A stretch of DNA of 64,000 nucleotides from Nocardia flavorosea (GTDB lineage: Bacteria > Actinomycetota > Actinomycetes > Mycobacteriales > Mycobacteriaceae), in the NCBI RefSeq assembly GCF_015477805.1, contig NZ_JADLQL010000002.1:248001-312000 (forward strand), in the 5' to 3' direction. The translations under genes were made by a program, and so were the position numbers. Under the pieces are notes generated by a model. It was not told the DNA's origin. It did not search any database and saw nothing but the letters and a program-made list of their open reading frames with translations. Position 1 is the first letter of the stretch, and the number at the start of each line of letters is the position of its first letter. Positions 58,639-64,000 of the stretch are shown piece after piece.

Positions 58639-59202
58639 TCAGTTCTCCTTGAACGGGAAGCCGAGGTGCTTCAGCAGGGCACGGCCTTCTTCGTTGTTGG
58701 TCGCGGTGGTGACAACGGTGATGTCCATACCGCGCGGACGATCGATCTTGTCCACATCGAGCTCGTGGAACATCGACTGCTCGCTCAGACCGAACGTGTA
58801 GTTGCCGTTGCCGTCGAACTGCTTGGGCGACAGGCCGCGGAAGTCGCGGATACGGGGCAGGGCGATCGAGACCAGCCGGTCCAGGAACTCCCACATCCGG
58901 TCGCCGCGCAGGGTGACCTTCGCGCCGATCGGCATACCCTCACGCAGCTTGAACTGCGCGATCGACTTGGTGGCCTTACGGATCTGCGGCTTCTGGCCGG
59001 TGATCAGGGCCAGATCCTCGACCGCGCCGTTGATCAGCTTGGCGTCGCGGGCGGCGTCGCCGACACCCATGTTCACGACGACCTTGACCACGCCCGGGAT
59101 CTGCATGACGTTGGCGTAGTTGAACTCGTTGTTCAGCGCGTCCTTGATTTCCTCACGGTAGCGCACCTTCAGCCGCGGCTGGATCTTCTCAGTGGTGGTC
59201 AT
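58639..59202 (-). CDS. rplE: Ribosomal protein uL5
   Basis: 187 residues of standard size. Landmarks: P-R-L-K-V-R-Y near the start, [10 protein letters not shown] at about 45, and the end with [12 protein letters not shown]. It binds 5S rRNA in the large subunit and lies 1 base after rplX. Confidence 0.97.
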   Translation of the reverse strand: MTTTEKIQPRLKVRYREEIKDALNNEFNYANVMQIPGVVKVVVNMGVGDAARDAKLINGAVEDLALITGQKPQIRKATKSIAQFKLREGMPIGAKVTLRGDRMWEFLDRLVSIALPRIRDFRGLSPKQFDGNGNYTFGLSEQSMFHELDVDKIDRPRGMDITVVTTATNNEEGRALLKHLGFPFKEN

Positions 59203-59203
59203 A

Positions 59204-59521
59204 TCAGATGTCCTTCCCGTTCTTACGGGAGATCCGAACCCGCTTGCCGGTTTCTTCGTCGGTGCGGTAGCCGATCCGGGTCGGGTTACCGTCGGAGTCG
59301 ACGACCATCACGTTCGACACGTGGATGGGCGCCTCCTGGGTAACGATGCCGCCCGACGACGCGCCGCGCAGGTTCGCGGAGTTCGCGACATGCTTCTTGA
59401 TCCGGTTCACGCCCTCGACCAGGACCCGGTTCTCCTTCGGGAAGGCCTGGATGACCTTGCCCTTGGCGCCCTTGTCCTTGCCCGAGACGACGAGCACGGT
59501 ATCGCCCTTGTGCACCTTCAT
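59204..59521 (-). CDS. rplX: Ribosomal protein uL24
   Basis: 105 residues. The KOW motif is at the start ([17 protein letters not shown]), followed by E-G-V-N-R-I-K-K-H and the C-terminal T-R-I-G-Y-R segment. It is a primary assembly protein of the large subunit and lies 1 base after rplN. Confidence 0.97.
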   Translation of the reverse strand: MKVHKGDTVLVVSGKDKGAKGKVIQAFPKENRVLVEGVNRIKKHVANSANLRGASSGGIVTQEAPIHVSNVMVVDSDGNPTRIGYRTDEETGKRVRISRKNGKDI

Positions 59522-59522
59522 G

Positions 59523-59891
59523 TCAGAGCACCTCCGGGGCCAGCGAAACGATCTTCATGAACTTCTTGTCGCGCAGCTCACGGCCGACCGGGCCGAAGAT
59601 GCGGGTGCCGCGCGGATCGTTGTCCGCCTTGATGAGCACGGCGGCGTTCTCGTCGAAACGGATGTAGGAACCATCCGGACGGCGCCGTTCCTTGCTGGTG
59701 CGCACCACGACGGCCTTCACGACGTCACCCCGTTTGACGTTGCCGCCGGGGATCGCGTCTTTCACAGTGGCGACGATGACATCGCCGATACCGGCATAAC
59801 GGCGCGACGAACCACCGAGAACGCGGATGCAGAGAATCTCCTTGGCACCCGTGTTGTCGGCGACGCGCAGCCGCGACTCCTGCTGAATCAC
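59523..59891 (-). CDS. rplN: Ribosomal protein uL14
   Basis: 122 residues from the GTG at 59889-59891, which has a GAGGAGG ribosome site and gives the normal N-terminus ([16 protein letters not shown]). It sits next to uL19 in the large subunit. It heads the rplN-rplX-rplE-rpsN unit: the next gene upstream is on the other strand, so the promoter of this unit must be in 59892-60207 and the S10 cluster is elsewhere. Confidence 0.97.
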   Translation of the reverse strand: MIQQESRLRVADNTGAKEILCIRVLGGSSRRYAGIGDVIVATVKDAIPGGNVKRGDVVKAVVVRTSKERRRPDGSYIRFDENAAVLIKADNDPRGTRIFGPVGRELRDKKFMKIVSLAPEVL

Positions 59892-60207
59892 TTCAGCCTC
59901 CTCGACCTGGACGTAAAGCACGCCGGATTGCCGACCCGACGGGCATGGTCTGCTACCACCCGAACGCGCGCCTACCAGCGGTTTCGTCTGATCTGATCCG
60001 ATCAACCACCGGGGGTTCGCGGCCGAATCGCGGGCTCGGGGCCCGCAGGCAACCGGTCAAGGATAGCGAACCTGCAGCTCGGGGGGAAATCGGGGGGTGT
60101 GCGGTGAGGGTCGTGTTGCCCGGCGCGACGGCGGGGTGGTGCGCCGGTAGCCTCATGTGGCCGGTTCGCCTAGTGAGGTGCGGGTCCCGCATCGGGGAGA
60201 GGGTTGT
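59892..60207. other. Divergent promoter region between rplN and the M13 peptidase gene
   Basis: 316 bases with no gene. It must carry the promoter for the rplN-rpsN ribosomal genes, which need strong growth-linked expression, and that of the peptidase. I cannot point to a confident -10/-35 pair; a GATC-rich direct-repeat stretch around 59987-60003 stands out but has no assigned role. Confidence 0.5.
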
Positions 60208-62247
60208 GTGAGATCAACAGATCGTCGAGTGGTGCTCGATCGCCGTTCGTTCCTGGTGGCGCTGGGGCTGGTGCCCGCGGCCGCGTGGCTGGCCTCCTGT
60301 TCCGAGGAGGAGCCGGCCCGGCTGGTCAGCGTGGACATGGACGGGTCCGATCCGGCGGTCCGGCCGCAGGACGATCTGTATCGGCACGTCAACGGTAAAT
60401 GGTTGCGGGAGTATCAGCTGCCGCCGGACAAGACCTCCTACGGTGCGTTCAGCGAGGCCGCGGAGCGCACTCAGGCGCAGCTGCGGGAGATCATCGAGGG
60501 GATCGGCGATCCCGAGCCGGGTAGCGAGGCCCAGCAGATCCGCGATCTGTACGACGCGCGGATGAACCTCGACGAAATCGAACAGCTCGGTTTGACGCCG
60601 CTGGATTCCATGTTCGCCGAGATCGATGCCGCGAAGGACAAACCCGCGCTCGCCGAGGTGATGGGGCGGCTGCCGATCGGCGGGCTGATCGGTATCGGGG
60701 TGAGTATCGACCGGAAGAATTCCTCGGCCTATATCGCCTCGATCGGCCAGGCCGGGATCGGCCTGAACGAGCAGTACTATCGCGACCCGCAGTTCGCCGA
60801 GGAACTCGCCGGCTACCGGAGCTTCCTGGAACGTCTCGCCAAGGCCGCGGGGCTGCCCGATCCCGCCGCGATCGCCGCCCGGCAGGTGGATCTGGAGACC
60901 CGGATCGCCGCCGCCCATTGGGACAATGTGCGCAACCGCGATACCGAAGCCACTTACAACCTGATGACCTGGGAGCAGGCCACCGGGCTGGCGCCGGAGT
61001 ACAACTGGGAGCCCTGGCTGGCCGGGATCACCGACCGCCCTCGCGACCTGTTCGCGAAACTGGTGGTGAATCAGCCGTCGTTCGTCCCCGAGGCCGGGAA
61101 GATCTGGGCCGCTACCGATATCGCGGTCTGGCGCGAATACCTCAAACTGTCGGTTCTGCAGACCTACGCCCCGTACCTGCCCAAGGAACTGTCGGACGCC
61201 AATTTCGATTTCAACGGCCGGCTCATGTCCGGTTTGCAGCAGCGGCCCGAATTGTGGAAATCCGCGGTCGGCACGGTGAACGGCAATCTCAGCGAACAGC
61301 TCGGCAAGCTGTACGTGGAGCGGTATTTCCCGCCGGAGGCCAAAGAGCGGGTGCAGGTCATGGTCGATGATCTGATGGCCGCCTATCGGGACAATTTCAC
61401 GAATTCGACCTGGATGTCACCGGAGACCCGGCAGGCCTCGATCGAGAAGTTGGAGAAGATCGGCCTCAAACTCGGTTACCCGGACAAGTGGGTGGACTAT
61501 TCGAAGTTGACGGTCACCCGTGGGAAATTGATCGAATCGCTGCGGGCCATCAACGATTTCGAGGTGAAACGCGCGTTCGATCGGCTCGGCGAGCCGGTGG
61601 ACAAATCCGAATGGAGTGCCTCACCGCAGACGGTGAACGCCTACTACTCTCCCACCGGGAACGAAATCGTATTCCCCGCCGCTTTCCTGCAGCCGCCGTT
61701 CTTCGACAAGGACGCCGTGCCCGCGGTCAACTACGGCGGTGTGGGCGCGGTGATCGGGCACGAGATCGGGCACGGGTTCGACGATCAGGGCTCGAAGTTC
61801 GACGGCGACGGTAACCAGCGGGATTGGTGGACCCCGGCCGATCGCGCCGCGTTCGACGCCAAGTCGAAACAGCTGATCGACCAGTACAACGCGCTGGTGC
61901 CGGAGGGCCTGGCGCCGGACCAGCATGTGAACGGTGAACTGACCGTCGGTGAGAACCTCGCCGATCTGCGTGGTCTGCAGATCGCACTGGCCGCCTTCCG
62001 GCTGGCCGAGGAGCGGGCAGGGGTATCGCCGCCCGACTTCCGCACCATGTTCCTGTCGTATGCCCGGATCTGGCGGTCGAAATCGACACCGGAGGTCACC
62101 GAGCGGCTGCTCCATGGGGATACGCACGCCCCGGACGAGTTCCGGGTGAATCAGGTGGTGCGCAATATCGCCGAGTTCTACCGGACGTTCGGCGTGGTCG
62201 AAACCGACGCCTTGTTCTTGCCGGAGGACCAGCGGGTCGAGCTGTGA
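60208..62247 (+). CDS. M13-family zinc peptidase, Tat-type lipoprotein
   Basis: About 679 residues from the GTG at 60208, which is preceded by a GGGGAGAGGG ribosome site; a longer frame is non-conserved. The N-terminus has D-R-R-S-F-L (twin-arginine), a hydrophobic stretch and the lipobox L-A-S-C near residue 31, so it should be exported and lipid-anchored at the cell envelope. The neprilysin-type zinc motif H518-E-I-G-H522 and the third ligand in G-E582-N-L-A-D are intact, as is the N-A-Y-Y-S-P segment upstream. It cleaves peptides of limited size outside the membrane; the target is unknown. It stands alone, divergent from rplN and convergent with the NRPS gene. Confidence 0.93.
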   Translation: MRSTDRRVVLDRRSFLVALGLVPAAAWLASCSEEEPARLVSVDMDGSDPAVRPQDDLYRHVNGKWLREYQLPPDKTSYGAFSEAAERTQAQLREIIEGIGDPEPGSEAQQIRDLYDARMNLDEIEQLGLTPLDSMFAEIDAAKDKPALAEVMGRLPIGGLIGIGVSIDRKNSSAYIASIGQAGIGLNEQYYRDPQFAEELAGYRSFLERLAKAAGLPDPAAIAARQVDLETRIAAAHWDNVRNRDTEATYNLMTWEQATGLAPEYNWEPWLAGITDRPRDLFAKLVVNQPSFVPEAGKIWAATDIAVWREYLKLSVLQTYAPYLPKELSDANFDFNGRLMSGLQQRPELWKSAVGTVNGNLSEQLGKLYVERYFPPEAKERVQVMVDDLMAAYRDNFTNSTWMSPETRQASIEKLEKIGLKLGYPDKWVDYSKLTVTRGKLIESLRAINDFEVKRAFDRLGEPVDKSEWSASPQTVNAYYSPTGNEIVFPAAFLQPPFFDKDAVPAVNYGGVGAVIGHEIGHGFDDQGSKFDGDGNQRDWWTPADRAAFDAKSKQLIDQYNALVPEGLAPDQHVNGELTVGENLADLRGLQIALAAFRLAEERAGVSPPDFRTMFLSYARIWRSKSTPEVTERLLHGDTHAPDEFRVNQVVRNIAEFYRTFGVVETDALFLPEDQRVEL

Positions 62248-62327
62248 GCTCGCGGGGAGCGACCGCGCTTCCCGATCAGGGCACGAATTGCCCGGGTGCC
62301 GGCATCACACCCGTGGTGGTGGCCAGG

Positions 62328-64000
62328 TCAGGATCCGGCAGGTTCCAGGGCCAGGCCGCCGTCCGCGCTCCACAGTGCGTGCGCCGCGCGGGGCGAGACT
62401 GCCTCGGATACCGGTATATCGGGTGATTCGACGAACGTCGTGAACAGTTCTTCGAGATACCGTGCAAGCAGTTCGGTGGTCCGCTCGTCGTACCGCGCGG
62501 CTTCGGCGCGCACCGAGGCGTGCAGACCCCCGTCGCTCGCGGAACCGAAGGCGAAGACGAGCCGGTGCGCGATTGCGGGCGCCGCATCCGTGATCCGCGC
62601 AGCCACCTCGTCGCCCAGCCAGATCTGCTGTGGTGGGCAGAGTTCACCGAAATCCACGACGGCCCGGCACAGGTCGTACGGTGAACGTCCCGGGCATACG
62701 GCTGCCGCGATCCCGTCGATGAGCATGTCGTGGCCGCCGTACACCCCGAATGCGGTACCGCGCGCCCGGTCCAGGACCGACCGCAGTGTCGGGTCGCCGG
62801 ACAGATCGTGGCGCAGCACCACGGCCGCGGACAGCGGGCCGACCACCTCGGCGACCGCGCTGTCGGCCCGGCCGGAGATCGGCGCCCCGAGCGCGATATC
62901 GACGCCCGCCCCGAGCGCGTGCAGCAGGGCGGCGACCACCGCCTGGTAGAGCATGTATTCGGAGGCGCCGATTGTCTCGGCGTGGGCACGCAACCGGCGG
63001 CGCAATGCGCCCGACACCGTGAATTCCGCCGATCGCACGGGCTCGGCGGCCGGCGAGCTCACCGTCGCGGCCGGGTATTCGGGCAGCCCACGCAGGCCCG
63101 CGCGCAGTCGTTCCAGCTGCGGCCCCGCCGCTTCGACGACGGTGGACTGCCACAGCGTGTAATCGGTGTAGTCGATGGCCGGCCCCGGCCAGCGGGGCGC
63201 CGAACCGGTACCGGCACGGCTGCGGTATGCCGTGGCCAGGTCGGTGAGCACGATCCGCAGCGACCATTCATCCACCACGAACCGGTCGGCCGTCAGTTCC
63301 AGCGCGTATCGGTCCACACCCAGAACGCAGAGCCGTGCGTGCAGAAGTGGGCCCGCCGTACGATCGAAGGCTGCCCGCATACCGCCCGGCTCCTCGACCG
63401 TGCGCACCCCACTCGGCGGGTCCGCCGCGGTGGCATCCGGCAACGCCGATGGATACCCGCGTTCCCCCTCGATCACCGTCATCTTCGGTAGCGGACCCGG
63501 CCGGGCCGCTTGATACTGTCGATCGCCCGCGGTGGCCGCCACCGTCCGCAGGATCTCGTACCGGTGGACCACATCGTGCAGCGCCGCTGTGAGCGCGTCC
63601 CGGTCCAGCGGTCCGTCCAGATGAGCCACCAGCCGGACCGCGCCGCCCTCGCCACCGGCCAGAACCGCTCGCTGGTTGTAGGACAGCGGGACTCGCTCGG
63701 GGCGCGGCCGGCGATCCAGTGCGGGCCGGCCCGCCGCGGTGACCGGTGTTGCGTCCACCAGAGCCGCGAGCCCCGCGACGGTCGGGGTATCGAACGGCGC
63801 GCGCACATCGATTCCGACGCCGAACTCCTCCCGGATCAGCAGTATCAACCGGTTGGCCAGCAGTGAGTGCCCACCGAGTTCGAAGAACGAATCGTCGGCG
63901 CCGACCTCCGCGCAGCCGAAGAGCGCACCGAACAACCCGGCCAGCCGGATCTCGGTAGGCGTACTCGGCGGGCGTCGCTCTTCGGTGGCGAGGCGGCGCG
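62328..64000 (-). CDS. Non-ribosomal peptide synthetase, C-terminal part (carrier + condensation domain), runs off window
   Basis: The frame is open to base 64000, so the N-terminal part is outside the window; at least 557 residues are visible. A peptidyl-carrier domain comes first, with the phosphopantetheine site in F-F-E-L-G-G-H-S-L-L. Then a condensation-type domain fills the rest. Its catalytic motif, normally H-H-x-x-x-D-G, reads D-R-F-V-V-D-E within L-T-A-D-R-F-V-V-D-E-W-S, so both His residues and the Gly are replaced and the domain is unlikely to make a peptide bond. It is the last domain before the stop, where synthetases often carry release or modified condensation domains. The product cannot be inferred from this fragment. 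Confidence 0.88.
   Translation of the reverse strand, partial: RRLATEERRPPSTPTEIRLAGLFGALFGCAEVGADDSFFELGGHSLLANRLILLIREEFGVGIDVRAPFDTPTVAGLAALVDATPVTAAGRPALDRRPRPERVPLSYNQRAVLAGGEGGAVRLVAHLDGPLDRDALTAALHDVVHRYEILRTVAATAGDRQYQAARPGPLPKMTVIEGERGYPSALPDATAADPPSGVRTVEEPGGMRAAFDRTAGPLLHARLCVLGVDRYALELTADRFVVDEWSLRIVLTDLATAYRSRAGTGSAPRWPGPAIDYTDYTLWQSTVVEAAGPQLERLRAGLRGLPEYPAATVSSPAAEPVRSAEFTVSGALRRRLRAHAETIGASEYMLYQAVVAALLHALGAGVDIALGAPISGRADSAVAEVVGPLSAAVVLRHDLSGDPTLRSVLDRARGTAFGVYGGHDMLIDGIAAAVCPGRSPYDLCRAVVDFGELCPPQQIWLGDEVAARITDAAPAIAHRLVFAFGSASDGGLHASVRAEAARYDERTTELLARYLEELFTTFVESPDIPVSEAVSPRAAHALWSADGGLALEPAGS

Overview
The window is high-GC actinobacterial DNA, most likely from Nocardia or a close mycolate-containing relative. 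The evidence is the dense GC-rich coding with GTG/TTG starts, an ESX (type VII secretion, T7SS) locus with EspG-type chaperones, PE/PPE-like and WXG100-like substrates, a CpnT-like leader domain, a zinc-type short uS14, and a spc ribosomal operon followed by secY-adk-map. The genus is an inference; no rRNA or other marker in the window fixes it.

Layout. 1-483: the 3' end of an EccE-like ESX membrane component. 787-6243 (minus strand): an ESX-1-like accessory operon running EspH-like protein, YbaB/EspL-like protein, EspC-like protein, an Ala/Gly/Pro-rich protein, PE-like protein, PPE-like protein, EspG and two Esx proteins. 6757-7095: a YwqK/MORN-type protein. 7106-43071 (minus strand): a second secretion-linked cluster. 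It opens with a WXG100-like protein and a YbaB-like protein, continues into a single uninterrupted 10,108-codon gene, and ends with a small acidic protein, an immunity-like protein, a T7SS substrate-like protein and a second EspG-like chaperone.

The giant protein is the outstanding feature. It has a CpnT-like N-terminal export domain, a papain-fold (Tox-PL-like) domain with a candidate Cys-His-Asp triad, a PD-(D/E)XK nuclease-like domain and six copies of one zincin-like domain (four with HExGH intact, two decayed). It also has three copies of a DUF6782-like domain, a kinase-like stretch, duplicated modules of about 900-960 residues, and several Pro/Glu/Ser/Gly tandem-repeat linkers. I read the cluster as a polyvalent, multi-effector T7SS toxin with its cofactors and candidate immunity genes. 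That reading is inference built on motifs visible in the sequence.

43389-62247: housekeeping and metabolic genes. These are dtd, map, adk, secY and the spc ribosomal proteins. The spc cluster is broken in two (rplN-rplX-rplE-rpsN and rpsH-rplF-rplR-rpsE-rpmD-rplO) by about 9 kb. The intervening DNA carries a coiled-coil protein, an MFS transporter fused to three extracellular-type beta domains, a type I phosphodiesterase, an MBL-fold protein, two small exported or membrane proteins, a hydrolase-TetR pair with a perfect palindromic operator, and a deleted methyltransferase remnant. An M13 peptidase lipoprotein diverges from rplN.

62328-64000: the 3' end of a non-ribosomal peptide synthetase (carrier plus a degenerate condensation domain), running off the window edge.
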